The translations under genes were made by a program, and so were the position numbers. The notes beneath the pieces are model-generated. The model worked only from the letters and a program-made list of their open reading frames with translations. It was not told the DNA's origin and made no database searches. A stretch of 64,000 bases of DNA from Primulina eburnea (lineage: Eukaryota; Streptophyta; Magnoliopsida; Lamiales; Gesneriaceae): contig NW_027331260.1 in the NCBI RefSeq assembly GCF_022965805.1, forward strand, positions 186,001 to 250,000, given 5' to 3'. Below, piece after piece: positions 21,595-35,600 of this stretch. Each line of letters opens with the position of its first letter. Positions within the stretch are counted from its first letter, which is position 1.

Positions 21595-23830
21595 ACGTAA
21601 AATAACCTTTTCATAATCATGAATATTTAAAAATTTTCATATCATCATAAATATATATCATATAATCACTTACGTATTCATATCCCTTTTTCGTTGAATT
21701 CATATCGTTAATTGTGACTTTTGTATTCGTATTGGGGGCGATGGATCCATCTACATTTAACCACAGTACTGGGCGACAAGGACATCAGCGACTCTCTCAC
21801 CCGTCAACTGAGCTTTGACCTTACGTATTTACATATCATCATATTCATATTAGTCACACTTCCTTCATTTCATATTCTCATCACTTTATAAATTCATGCA
21901 TATAATAATCGTTTTTCTTTTAAACCAAGCATGCAACATATTTTTTAACGTTAACGTTTCATCATAAAATTCCATAAACATTTAGAATAATCATATTATA
22001 TATAAAATATCAATCAGGGCACTGCCATGTCGTTTAATATTTTCTAGGTAAAAAATTACCGTTTTACCCATTGACGTAGAATTTCACGATTTTGAATTTT
22101 TTCTTATTTTTGTTGAATCTAGACCATCTTAAATAATTACCATTTTAAGCTTAAATTAAATTTCTCATATATTTAGCTTAAATTCATAGCTTTAATTTAT
22201 TCTTTAGTTATGAATTATGAATTCGTTTTAATCCCGAATTAAATTCAAACTTTAATATAAAATTCTCAAATATAAAACATGGACTTTTAATATTTATTTT
22301 GCCCTCGTGAACCATGATTCAACCCTCGTTGAACCATGTTTGAACCCTTAGCCATTTAAAAGCCTAAAACCAAAACCCTAACTAGGACTCTCAAGCCACC
22401 TTACGTTTTCTTCGAGCCGAGCCTGAGCCAAGCTCTTCCCTAACCACCCACGGACCTTAGTGAACCCACTGGAATCATCCTAGCCCACTGCAAGTTCCTT
22501 CACAAAATGAGAACATGCACGCGTTAACTAGCCTTTGCACCTTAGACCTTAACTCGACACAGGCCCTTCACCCGAGCCACCACCCGAGCACTAACCCTCG
22601 TGACCCTCACTAGACCACCCATAGACCTAGCCTGGCCCCTTGCCGAAGCCATGACACCATCGTGCATGTTGCTGTTCTCGGCTTGCGTTGGAGGAGTCCT
22701 ATCGTGCAAGGAATCCTTCCTCACAGCCATGCACAAGTCCTACCATGGCTAGGACTCCACTAACCACTCAATCACGTCTAGCACCAGCCCTTGTCACGCC
22801 CTGGCCGGGCCCTGAGCCGTGGTTCCTCCTAGCCAAGACCATATTGCTTAAACATGCAGCAAATCGTTCCAGCTTGATTCAATTTCGTGTGCAGCCTATC
22901 TAGTGCCCTCTAGGACTCCTTAACTTGTGTAAAAACAACCCATAAACAATTCCTAATCATGGCAACCCATTCATGTGAACATATCTCAAGTTTTGGTTCA
23001 AAAATCAACCCTTAAACTCATGTATATGCATAAAAACTAAATAAATAATAAAGGGTACATTTTTTCATGAAAATCATGATCAAACACATATTAGGGTGTG
23101 ATAGATGAGAAAAGGAAGAATGTTGGCATGCCTTTGCATATTTCACGCACGAGAATACGTTGAGATGCGAAGAACGATGCTTGAAAACTTGAGAAGGCCG
23201 ATGCTTTTCCTTGAAAATTATTGTGTGTGCCGTGTGTTTTGAGGAGAGAAAGTTTTGTACAGATTACGGGAGAAGGTGAGTGTATAGTAAATGAAAAAAG
23301 GTAGGGTTTTGGGCTCTTATTATTTGATAAATAACTTGTGTACAAGTTTGGGCCCATTAGTAAGCTATACTAGACCTAATAAACCCAATAGTGCATTTAA
23401 AAATTATCTCGACTAGGAAAGTTCGTGAAATTATCAACCGAGTTGTCGAAAAGTTCGTATTTTTGATGAAAATTGAACATCGATAAAAATTACGTCTCGA
23501 CGTATAAAATCACCTCAAAACTCCTTATTTTCAAAAATAATAAAAAGAATCACCCTTATTTTAAATAATTTAATAAAATTATTTAATAAAATTATTTTCC
23601 ATTTTTATCCCTCGGTCTCCGTTCCTCGATCGCATCTCTAATAACCTTTTAAAAATACATTTTATTGCATTAAGTAGAAAACTACTTTAAAATCATATAA
23701 AGATATCACTTATAATTAATTTAAGTAGTTAAAATATTTTAATTAGCAATTGTTCATTTTTCCTAGATTTACATGCAGTTGGTTTACGTTGTTTAATTTT
23801 TGACCTTATACTATTATTACCCAAGAGTTT
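21595..23830 (+). repeat. LTR-like block, copy B
   Basis: With 20090-20175 this is the second copy of the block seen at 1-120, 6642-7484 and 19211-19668, free of the tandem element and Copia-1. It carries the AGTGAGTCTAAAGACTC motif (20094) that also occurs in the Gypsy-1 LTR (29682), so it is probably an LTR of a related Ty3 family. The segment 22525-23215 is absent from copy A. Open frames at 22542-22903 and 23091-23357 have no recognisable product and lie in this repeat. Confidence 0.7.
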
Positions 23831-25145
23831 TGGTGATCGACAAAATCAAAACGACACTTCACTGTTTCAGCAAACAACTGCATATTTTCTGTGTAACAGG
23901 TATCAGCTCAACCGCCCAGGTTAGCAAGCAGACTGCTTCTCAACCAGCTAAAGCAAAAAGAGTTTAACCGCTTAAACAAAGGATCAACGGGGTAATACTA
24001 AAGAAGCATGACAGCTTTAATTACAGAACGCTGATAATTCAACCGTTTGAAGTAAAAGAAGCTCGAAATTTGATGAACTTCCCAAACCGGCTGATTCGAA
24101 GATGTCATTAAAAGGGCTATTTATTGCTTACTTAACGAATGACATTCTCTGACCGGTTCAGAACATTCAATGCTTTGCACTGCTTCAAAGTCGACTAGTT
24201 CCTACATCAGTACCGAGAATGATCTACATTTATATAAATATCCAAGAAGGGAAAGATCATTTATATCTTACAAAGGTCTGAGAATAAAAGCGGTTGCCAT
24301 AAACGGTAACTCTGAAGCAACTCTTCAAAGAACGAGACTCAAGGCCATGATAGCAATGAGAACATTTAATGCATATCTGAAGAACATTTAATGCAGTTGC
24401 AGCCGATAGTGACACAACATCACTATGTTACAAGTTAACGTTACTCATTCCTTCCGACCGTTGTAATGATCGCCTATATTAACAGAGCAGGTAGTATGCA
24501 AGCAATAGACATAACACGATACATTTTCAAATTCATAGAAGTGAAATCATCACAAGCTTGCATACCTTAAAGATTCAGAGCGCACTCAAAAGATTACATA
24601 CTTCATAGCTCATCAGCACGCATGAACAGAAAGATACCTGATCATCCAAGGATAATCTTCGTGCTACCAAAATAAAATTTTTTATTTATATCAGTAACCT
24701 TTTGGTGTCTGGTGAAATGAGTGTTCTTAAAATCCAGAATTGTAAAGTGATCACTAAGAGTTCCAAAACAGGCAGTGTGATAAGTCCTAATTGGAGTGGG
24801 CTGTTGCAAAGAGTTTTTGTAAAGCCAAAATCTTTTAGTGTAATCCTTCCTGAAGAGGAAAAAGGGGTGATGTAGGAGTTTTCATCTCTGAACATCCATA
24901 AAAACCCTATGTCTTTACTTCTTGCAAACACTTACTTTTCACACTACATTTTGTTGATAAGTTCGCCAACGGTCTTAAGCTAGCATTAAAAATATTGAAC
25001 CATTTTCTGCACTTTTCAGTGGTTCACTTTTCTAACAAGTTTGAGAAGAATTTTCAACCGCCTCAAAACGGTTGAAAACCAATTTTAAAAGAAAAATTTG
25101 AAATAGTTCATTCATCCCCGTCTAAACTCTTTCGCAATCCTAACA
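23831..25145 (+). repeat. Copia-2 5' LTR
   Basis: About 1.3 kb, starting TGGTGATCGACA and ending CGCAATCCTAACA, followed by a copia primer site. A TATA box TATATAAATA lies at 24231-24240. The left 400 bp is repeated at 19669-20080. Confidence 0.8.
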
Positions 25146-25147
25146 AG

Positions 25148-25159
25148 TGGTATCAGAGC
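25148..25159 (+). other. Copia-2 primer binding site, initiator tRNA-Met
   Basis: TGGTATCAGAGC begins two bases after the LTR end. Confidence 0.88.
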
Positions 25160-25199
25160 GAGGTCTTCTCAAACATCGATATCTAAAAAATTACTCATA

Positions 25200-26725
25200 A
25201 CATCTTTCAACAAAATTCCTATGTTTTCTAAAGAAGATTATGACGATTGGAAAATTTGTATCCAGGCTCATCTAGCAGCCCATGATGACGATATGTGGTA
25301 TGTCATCACCGACGGGCCTATGAAGATCATGAAAATAAATACATCTGCGATTACAACTGAAGGTACTCCCCAAATGGTTAAAAGCACCGATCTGAATGGA
25401 CAACTAAGGATAAAAAAAGGCAAATCTCTATAACGTCGCAAAATACATTCAGACTCTGGACAAAAATATGTTTGTCAAGATCAAGACTTGCATCACAACA
25501 AAGGAAAAATGGGAAAAGCTCACACAACTATGTGAGGGCAACGATCAGTCCAAAGAAAACAAGTTACTGTTGCTATCTAGAAGTTTGACAATGCAAAGAT
25601 GAAGATGGGAGAACTCTTGCAGAATTTGAAAACGATTCAGCAGTATTATCATCGAACTTATTTCTTTAGGAAAAGAATATTCTAATTGTGAAATTGCCTT
25701 GAAGGTTATGAGAGCTCTTCCCAGAGAATGGAATGTAAAAACTATAGCAATGCGAGAGTCCAAGGATCTGAAAAATCTGGGACTCCATGATCTCTTCACT
25801 GATCTTAAAGCATATGAGTTCAAGCTTGGAATACAAACTGAATAAGAACCATCCACCTCCCAACAAACGAAGGCTTTGGCAGCTACCACGGTAACTCTTC
25901 CGGCCGAAGAGTCCATAAGTAATAAATCGGCTGAGAAACAAAGCAATGAAGCCATGTCCCTATTTGTTAAAAAATTTGGTAAATTCACGCGTAATATTCA
26001 ATCTCAGATGAATAAACCCTACTTCAAAAAGGACCATACTGATGATGGTCAAGCTTGCTTTAACTATGGAAAGAAGGGGAATTTTATTGCAGAATGCAAT
26101 TGGCCAAGAAAAGATGAAAAGAAACCAGTTGATAGGAGACGGTCTAAAGACGACAAAAAGTTCACTAAAAAGAAGAGTCAACGAGTTTTGGTCGCAGAAG
26201 AAGATAAAAGCAAATGGACTGACTCAGATTCAGAAAAATCCATCTCTAAGGAATCTACGAGTGAAAGTAAAGATGGGACGGTAAAATGTCTCATGGCTAA
26301 TGAAGATTCAGAATCCACATATGAAATGATATTTGACTTTGACTCTATTGAATTTACACGAGAAGACCTGGTCACGGCACTACACGACATGGTAAACGAG
26401 TTCAAAGGACTATCGCAGAAATTCGATGAAGCCAAAACATAAAACATGACTTAAAAAACAAATTGAATCTCTCTAGCTGCTCACAGCAAAAAGAGGTTGA
26501 CGGTTTAAAAGTTAAGTTAAGTCTGCTAGCGGCTGAAAATGATGATCTGCGTAGATTGTTCTATGCCACGTTAAAAGAGAACAAACGGCTGACGAATATA
26601 GTCAACACATGGAACAAGTCTTCTGCCTCTCTTAATAGGATGCATGAGATGCAAAAATTAGCCGGAGACAGAACCGGGCAAGGTTTTAGCATCAATGAAT
26701 GCAGTACTTCAGAAGCATCAAATCA
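25200..26725 (+). pseudogene. gag: Copia-2 gag remnant
   Basis: It is homologous to Copia-1 gag (FSKEDYDDWK, IQAHLAAHDDDMWYVITDGPMKI). The start codon equivalent to 8560 is ATA, so the start is lost; the next in-frame ATG is 25221. A frameshift lies near 25405 and further breaks lie up to 25876. The frame 25876-26442 covers the gag C-terminus. Its zinc knuckle is degenerate: CFNYGKKGNFIAEC has Tyr for the second Cys and Asn for the His. A coiled-coil stretch follows after another shift (26463-26700). Homology stops near 26725; protease, pol and the 3' LTR are absent. Confidence 0.8.
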
Positions 26726-28039
26726 ATTGTCTTATTTTTTTACCGCAGTATTTTATTTTTAGTCGAATTTTTTTATTTTAAAATGTGTGATTTACAGATG
26801 TTATTGCATGCATGCGTTAAAGTGTATTTTTCGAGATTTAGTTTACAAAAAAAAATTTCTAATAGTAGTAGATGTTTCATGACAGTACACTCACGAAGGC
26901 CTTATGTTTTCCGCAATATTATGATAATAAATGTTTTGATTAATATTTTGAGGATTTTTTAAAGAGAGATTTATGTTTCAATTTATAAAGTTTAGACGCT
27001 GGATTTCATTTGATTTATGTATACGTTTATGATTGACGATTTATGGATTTTTATTGAAATTTTCGATTTTTTAAAATATGAATTTATGTTTCAGTATGGT
27101 TCGGTCTTTATGAAGATATTGAAAAAAATTCTAGTATTATTTATTTAAAGTAAGATGTAAGAGACGTTTTACTCTTATTGTGAGTTACACATATTTTTTA
27201 ACAAAATACACTTAGCACAATTAATCCTCTATGATCTAATATAAACACTTAAGTGTGATTCAAAATATGCTTATCAGTTAGGCTCTTGAACTTAACAACT
27301 CAGAGTATCAGAGTAGAACATGTGTTCTGTAGAGATAGAAATGTCTTCAAACCTATCTATATTTATAATCACAGTTTGCAAAAGTTCGATCTTTTGAATC
27401 TGATACTTGTTTCCAAATATGACAACCATTGTGCCATATCATCTTCATTTATATCAAAATGTAAATTATGGTAGTGCGCATGAAATCACAATTTTTAACA
27501 GATAAATTTTTTATTGTAAAGAGGATATCTCGTCTGATCTCGTCGGTTGGGCTCTGATCCTTAAAGATAATATCCTGGAAAAGCTTCAGAAAATGTTCGT
27601 CGAAATGCTTTACCGATTTAGTTCTGAAGTGTCATTCGGTGGACCTTGTGAATCAGTTGGCTTAGTGAATTAGTTTCCTTCTTATACTTAGTTACGCTTT
27701 CGAATTCAGTTTCCTTTAGGAATTTAGTTTGTTTTGGCTCTTTTTGAATATTGTTATTTAACTAATGGTCTTTTTTAAATCATGAAAAACTTAATTTGTC
27801 CAACAATTTATATCTTTTGGTGACGACAAAATTATAACAATATCAAAAAAAAAAAAAACTGAATTTTTTTATAAAATCAAGAAAACTGAAAAATAAAAAT
27901 ATATTTTGCTAAATTGAAACATACTAAAAAAATTCTTGTGCTCTTTATGACCGTTTACTATACTCTGCAGGAGGCTTGCTGGATTCAAACTTCTTGCCTT
28001 AGAATGATTTTTTTTCCCGTGGAAACTCACTTTTGTGTA

Positions 28040-28240
28040 CTAAATAATTTTTTTGACTAGCTTCCTTTTTTTGTCAACACCAGGGTTTTTTTTCAGAAAT
28101 TCAAGTACAGTGGTAATCTGAGAACTGACATCATCATTCTTTAAGGATAATTGAAAGTTACTCCTCTGAATCTGTTTAGCAAGGCTGCCGTGGCAGTTTG
28201 CAGATTCTTTATTGATTCTAGGTAATGGAAAGTGTAAGAT
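28040..28240 (-). pseudogene. Possible host exon relic
   Basis: On the minus strand 66 codons are open between TAG at 28241-28243 and TAG at 28040-28042. They read like a normal protein rather than AT-rich noise, for example SSQITTVLEFLKKNPG and KQIQRSNFQLSLKNDD. A possible splice acceptor (CCATTACCTAG) precedes it at about 28218. The frame resumes after the stop for about 35 plausible codons. I do not recognise the family. It stands out from the AT-rich surroundings by base composition. Confidence 0.2.
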
Positions 28241-28827
28241 CTAGTGCTTGACTAAATGAAGAAAGACTGAACTGATTATTTAAAAAAATATAGGTAAATG
28301 AATGTATATTAACAATTTTAAATAAGGCTTCACCAAATCAATTAAAAGTTAGTATAATGGTCTCATGGTTTAATTCAACTGGCAAACGACACACAAACGA
28401 TGTGTGTTTAAAATTTGTCTATTACATAAATCATGATTATTAATAAATCGAGTTGATTCATAAAATTTTTATTATAACTTTTAATTATTATTTTTATAAC
28501 GATAATGTATTTATAATAAATATGTAATTTATAGAGATAATATATGAATTTTTTTTTTGAAAAAGTGAATTAGATATATAAGTTATAATTTTTTTTAAAA
28601 TATTAATTTTAGAAATTGGTTTGATATTTTCCTAAAATGTAATCAGTATCACAAATTAGGATCACTAAATGTCTCAATATTTATAAATATTATAGATAGT
28701 CCTTATATACAAATTAAAATATTTGCACATTATCTCCTACAAATTACATATTTAGTATAAAAATATAACCAAATAATCATAAATCCAAAAAAAACAAAAC
28801 CAATTGACACTAGTAAAAATGTGTGTG

Positions 28828-28969
<142 letters not shown>

Positions 28970-29375
28970 TCAATCCTTCTTATCTCGTTCTTGGACTTTT
29001 TGATAAAATAAATATTAAAAAAAAATAGCGCCAGTTTAATAGCATTGTCTTTATTTGTAATATTTTATTTCATAAAATTAATATGTATAGAAACTAATTA
29101 GTTTTTTATTTGAATATATTTTTTTATTTTTTATTTTCAATAAAGTTTATTTTAATTATTTTATATTTTTGGGTTATTAAAGATGATTGGATTTTTTTAG
29201 TCAGTTCTTTTGTATTTTTTTAAAATAAAGTCTATAAAGTGAATGTTGTGATTTCATATTTTCTTATTTTGCTTTTTAAAAAAAAAACAAAAATTGAACC
29301 ATAGTTTGCATTAGTAGTTCATCAAGTCAAATCTTACTACTTTTAAAGGAATTGAAACTTCAAAGAAAGAGTTGA

Positions 29376-32300
29376 TGTAGAGGTCCGAAATTCGTATTTG
29401 AAAATTTACGGAATAATTTAAAATTTTTCTTTAAAAATAAATAACTTGCCTCATTCATAAAATAAACTGATAAAAAGTTTAAATGTTCAAAGTAGTAGCG
29501 GAAGTAAAATGTATTCAAAACAACAACTTAAAATATTTCAACAAAATAAAAATTGAGTTTGGAATAAAAATAATAAGTGGTGAAAATAAGGTTCTCGGAT
29601 TCTTACGACTGCCGAACCAAGATGGCTCACTGGTCCCCGCCCTCGGTCCCGACCTCATCAGTACCTACAACAATCAAGTCTAGTGAGTCTAAAGACTCGG
29701 CATGCATATATCGTAGATAACAAGTAAATATATCATAAAATTTCATGCCATGTAGAGATATCATATCGTAAAGCGTAACGTGAAAATCGCGTCATGAATA
29801 ATTATAAATACGTGCATAACTGAAAAATCGTAAGTAAAATGTTTGTTCGATAGAGCTCTGTCATAAAATAGCATATCATAATTTTCTGTTGAGAATATGT
29901 TCTACGCAAATGGCTCATAACATAAACTGAATCGTCTGATCAGACTAAACCACAATATACTGGGCGGTAGAGATCATCACAGCCCTTGGACTGGATATTC
30001 GTACCCATACATGAACATGGATCGGTTAGTAGCCACCGGATGAAATAATAATCCTATAAGCTGCAATCCCATGAGTGTGAAGTGGCCACAAGACATGTCG
30101 CATATATCTTAAAAATAAAATTTTATATTTATGCACGCTATATAATTAAATTCCTGAGTTATTTTACCAATTGGGTTGGATCGTTCCCAGGCTCGCTGTG
30201 ACTTAATTTTAATATGAAAAACATGCAAATAACTAGACTTGACTATGCAAATAATTTAACTTGACCAGCGCTTCAAAATCGAACTAAAAACGAGATTATT
30301 ACGCCCAACCAACTTAATATTTAACCATGACTTCGTACCAACCCGAACCATCATTTAGTCATGATTAAAATACACCTAAAAAACTGGAAAATAATTACCA
30401 AGGGCTGTAATACACAAAAATTGTGCATGGAGGCCAAAATCATGAAACACTCTTTCGAGAGTCACTTTGGCACATCGCACCATAAATTCTCGTACAACCT
30501 CTAAACTTAACTAAATCACGAAAGGCCAAAAAAATGACCTTCCTAACTCAATAAGGTACTGTCTAGTCCAAGTCCATAGGTTAAAAGCCAAACAAAACTC
30601 AAACGACACCTCTGAACCGACGCCAAACCTGCTGCCCAACAAAATACAGCAGCAGCAGCCGCGCTTCCATGCTTTGTTTGCAAGGCTAATGGCCATTGGA
30701 GCTTGAACCACCAACCAGAGCCTCTTACCAACATCCTAAGGTATTACTTGAACCATGGCTAAGGGCTCTAGGCCATCCACAATCCAAGCAACACCCGACA
30801 CCACTCACAAGCTCCACCCGAGAACGCATCTCACACGTGTAGGGTGTCTTGTTCGTTCTTGCTGTCATGTGTCATTCCAGTGGCCATATGGTCGGCCATG
30901 TCATGATCTAGACACCATGAGGTATTGTGTGAACAATGGCTAAGGGCTAGAATCCAACCAAGATCCACCCATCCCCATATATTCTAAACCCACTCATGCA
31001 GAAAATAAAAGGATCGAAGGGACACTTGTCTTATTTTGTTTTGAAAACCGATGGAACCATGAACCAAGCCATGAAAGGGCATCTTGGTCACGTCCTAGAC
31101 ATACCAAGGAGGGATTATAACCATGGCTACAGCCCCTAGGACAGCCAAAAATCAGAACCCACACCTTAGGCAAGAAAAACAAGAAATCGAAACACATAAA
31201 CTGCACTATGGGAGTTGCTGTCCATTTCGTCTTGTTTTTGGCGAAGGGACTCAAATTGATGGACCAACACCTCCCTAACACATCCTAGTTCATGCCTAAA
31301 AGCAGCCTTGAGCCCATGGAAATCGAGCCAACCCTGCAACCACAAAATCAACAAAAACCGTGAAGGCACAAGAGGATGGCCGAAAAAAATCTGTACATGT
31401 TTTTTTTTTCAAAAATTTGGTTGTCTTGATTTCGGTTTTGCCATGAAATCATGATCATGTAATGTTTAAAATACTTATATAACTTGATTGAGGAGCAAAG
31501 AAAAATATAGACATGCCTTGGAAATTGTTTTGAAGAAAACAAAAATGATACGACGACACGGCGCGGCGGAGACGGAGTGTTCTTCTTTTGTTTTCTCTCT
31601 TGTCATTCCTGTGAAGACTCACGATTTTTTTTTCTCTCTGAAATGCTCTGAAATTTCGAAGAAATGGAGAGGAAAATGTCTAGGGAAGAGAATGGGAAGT
31701 TTGCAAGATAAAAGGGAGAAATGAATCTTGCTATCTTTTGAGTTTGTGAGATAAGGAAATAATAATGATATGATTTGATTTGAGGGATAATTAGAGGTGT
31801 GCGTGGCCAATTTCTAGTCTAGGTTCAAGGTGAAATATTGCTTAATTGTTTAATTATTGAAGATTAAATGGTGAGGGAATTATCTACCAAGAACGGATTA
31901 AGTAAATGAATCAAGTGGTGAGTTATCAACTATTTTAAATCTTTTAAAGGTGATGGCCGAAATCTCTAGATAAAATGGGTAGGAAAATTTCTTAATTAAT
32001 AATTATTGAGCATTTAAAGTTGAAGAAATTATCTATGCCATGAAAGGATTAAGGAAAGATATCAAAAATGGAGAGTTGCCAAAAGTTTTTAAATTTAAAA
32101 AGGGTAGTGGCCGAAATCTTAATTCAAAATAAGGTAGAAAATTGCTTAAATAATGTATTTTAACTCTTTAGAGTTTTATCTACCCAATAAATATTTTTGT
32201 GAATTAATAAATTAATTATTGAACCTAAAAGAATTTATTTACTACTTATCTCTAATTAATTAAATAAATCCTTAAACATTCTTTTACATTAAATTAACTT

Positions 32301-32532
32301 ATTATTTATCTTAAATAAATTCTAGGAATGTTTTCTTAATATTAAATTTTATCTTCATACTCCAACTTCAGTCCGGCCTCACTTAAACTGAAAAGATAAA
32401 ACTAAACTACTGCATAAAATACCAAACAATTTTTAAAGAAAAGAATTTAAATCCTCATGCATAAAATCATTTTAATTTAAATAATAGTAATTATGCATGG
32501 CTTATACGTAGTCTGATTTAAGGGGTTCTACA
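29376..32532 (-). repeat. Gypsy-1 3' LTR, 3.16 kb
   Basis: The ends are TGTAGAGGTCCG and GGGGTTCTACA, a short inverted repeat TGTAGA/TCTACA. The polypurine tract adjoins its right end. Open frames inside (for example 30511-30734, 30994-31369, 31488-31810) show no domains and lie in LTR sequence. It shares AGTGAGTCTAAAGACTC with block B. Confidence 0.85.
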
Positions 32533-32552
32533 ACTCTCCCCCTCTCTTAAAA
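32533..32552 (-). other. Gypsy-1 polypurine tract
   Basis: The minus strand reads AAGAGAGGGGGAGAGT immediately before the LTR. The upstream TCGAGGACGAAATTTC motif is typical of this lineage. Confidence 0.88.
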
Positions 32553-32605
32553 GAAATTTCGTCCTCGAAATTTAAACTCACTGAATAACTCGGGATAACG
32601 ACTCC

Positions 32606-35600
32606 TCATCTCTGGCTCAGACTCCCACGTAGCTTCCTCCTCTGATGTTTAAGCCATTTGACTTTCACTCGCTTAACCAGCTTGTTCCGAAGCTTCTTCT
32701 CCTGTCTGTCTAAGATTTGCACTGGCCTCTCCTCATAAGACAGGTTCGGAGTGAGCTGCAACGGCTCGAAGTTCAAGACATGCGAAGGGTTCGCCATATA
32801 CTTTCTCAGCATAGAGACGTGGAACACATTGTGTACTCTAGCCAGATTCGGCGGAAGAGCAACACGATAAGCTAACGTCCCAACCCTGTCGAGGATCTCA
32901 AATGGTCTGATGAATCTCGGACTGAGCTTTCCTTTCTTCCCAAACCGCATGACACCTTTCATAGGTGCTACACCTTCACAAAACATGATCGCCAACGGCA
33001 AACTCTAGATCTCTCCTCCTCTGATCTGCATAGCTCTTCTGTCGGCTTTGAGCAGTCCTCATCCTATCACGGATCTTGACTACTACATCGGCAGCTTGCT
33101 GAATGATCTCTGGACACAATTCTGATCTCTCCCCTACTTCATCCCAATGAACCGGCGATCTGCACTTACGACCATACAGTGCTTCATACGGAGCCATACC
33201 TATAGACGACTGGAAATTGTTGTTATAGGTGAACTCTACCAATGAAAAATTCCACTCCCAACTCCCTCAGAAATCGATGACACAAGCACGGAGAAGATCT
33301 TCCAAAATCTGGATACCTCTCTCTGACTGACCATCTCTCTGAAGATGGAAAGCTGTGCTAAACAACAACTTCGTACCCACTGCTGAATGCAGACTCTTCC
33401 AAAATGCGGAAGTGAATCTAGGATCTCGGTCAGATACTATAGAAATGGGAATACCATGAAGTCTGAATATCTTTTGGATATACAACTCTGCTTACTGAAT
33501 CATGGTGAAAGTCGTCTTAATGGGCAAGAAGTGCGCCGATTTGGTAAGACGATCAACAATCACCAAGATAGCATTTGATCCTCTGACTGACTTCTGCAAA
33601 CCGGTCACTAAGTCTATGGTAACATTCTCCCACTTCCACTCGGGAATAGGAAGAGGCTTGAGCAAGCCTGCTGGTCTCTGATGCTCCGCTTTCACTAGCT
33701 GGCATGTCAAACACTCGGATACAAAACGTCTGATATCCTTCTTTATTCCTGGCCACCAATACAAAAACTGTAGATCTTTGTACATCTTCGTACTCCCAGG
33801 ATGAGTAGCGTTCGGCGACATATGAGCCTCTGAGAGAATATCTACTCGAATAGAATCCTTGCTAGGAACCCACATTCTGTCTTGATATCTCACAATACCG
33901 TCGCTAACTGTATACAAGACACTACCCTTGGCCTCATCTCTCTGCTTCCACTTTGCCAACTGCTCATCTGCTCACTGACCACTGCGAATACGGTCTAGAA
34001 GAGAAGACTGAATCGTCAAAGTAGATAGAAGGGAAACTCTACCTCGAGGATAAGTCTCTAGGTCAAACCTCTGCATCTCAGACTGAAGAGGCCTCGAAAT
34101 CGCTAGATGAGCCATCACTGCGACTTTCCTGCTCAATGCATCCGCAACTACATTAGCTTTACCCGGGTGGTAGCTAATGTCACAGTCATAGTCCTTCACT
34201 AGCTCCAACCAACGCCTCTGACGCATATTCAACTCTTTCTGCGTAAAGAAGTACTTGAGGATCTTATGGTCGGTAAAGATCTGGCACTTCTCTCCGTACA
34301 TATAATGCCTCCAAATCTTCAAGGCAAATACTACGGCTGCCAACTCTAGATCATGAGAAGGGTAGTTCTTCTCATGGACTTTCAACTGCCGAGAAGCATA
34401 CGCTATCACCTTCCCATGCTGCATCTACACTGCGCCTAGACTGAGCTTCGAAGCATCGGTATACAAAACAAAGTCTCCAGGCCCTGACGGCATGGCCAAC
34501 ACTGGCGCTGAGATAAGAGCTTGCTTCAAAATATCGAAGCTCTTCTGACAATCATCGTTCCATACAAATTTCGCATTCTTCTTTGTCAACGACGTGAGTG
34601 GAAATGCGATAGAGGAGAATCCCTGAATAAACTTCCGATCGTATCCTGCTAGCCCAAGGAAACTACGGATATCTGATGCATTATGTGGCACAACCCAATC
34701 TCTGACTGCTGCAACTTTTGCTGGGTCTACCTCAATACCGCTGCTAGAAACGATGTGACCTAAGAACGCCACATTCTCTAACCATAATTCACATTTACTG
34801 AACTTCGTGAACAACTTATGCTATTGCAAGGTCTGCAAAACTGCGGTCAGATGTCTGCTGTGATCTTCTTGATTCTTAGAGTAGACGAGAATGTCATCTG
34901 TGAATACTATCACAAACTGATCAAGATATGGCTGAAATACGCGATTCATGAGATCCATGAAGATCGCTGGCGCATTCGTCAAACCGAATGGCATCACAAG
35001 GAACTCGAAGTGGCCATAACGAGTCCTAAAAGCAGTCTTGAGAATATCGGCGTCTTTCACCCTCAACTGGTGATAGCCAGAACGCAGATCGATCTTAGAG
35101 AATACTGAAGCTCCCTGCAACTGGTCAAATAAATCTTCAATCCACGGAAGTGGGTATTTGTTCTTCATTGTAACCCTGTTCAACTCCAGGTAATCAATGC
35201 AAATCCTCATAGAATTATCATTCTTCTTCACAAATAAGACTGGCGTGCCCCATGGTGAAAAACTCGGGCGAATGAACTCCTTGTCAAGAAGTTCCAGAAT
35301 CTGCTTCTTAAGTTCTGTCATCTCTATCGGTGCTAATCGGTACGGTGCTTTGGAGATCGGAGCCGTACCTGGCATAAGCTCAATAGAAAAATCCACCTCT
35401 CGCTCGGGTGGCATACCAGAGACGTCGTCAGGAAACACGTCTAGAAAATCCCTAACAATTGGGACATCAGAGGCCGACTGACTGGGTGCCTCGGGAACAG
35501 ATACAAAAGTTGCCAAAAACGCTCGACACCCTCTATGCATAAGATTCGTAGCCTGGACACAAGATATCAAACGCGGTAAATGAAAGTACCCGTCTAGTTC

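Noticed and set aside
22542..22903. Possible small genes in the GC-richer part of block B
   Set aside because: The segment is part of a repeated LTR-like block, frames overlap on both strands and no domain is visible.
30511..31810. Possible host gene exons on the minus strand
   Set aside because: They fall inside the 3.2-kb Gypsy-1 LTR, whose ends and polypurine tract are clear.
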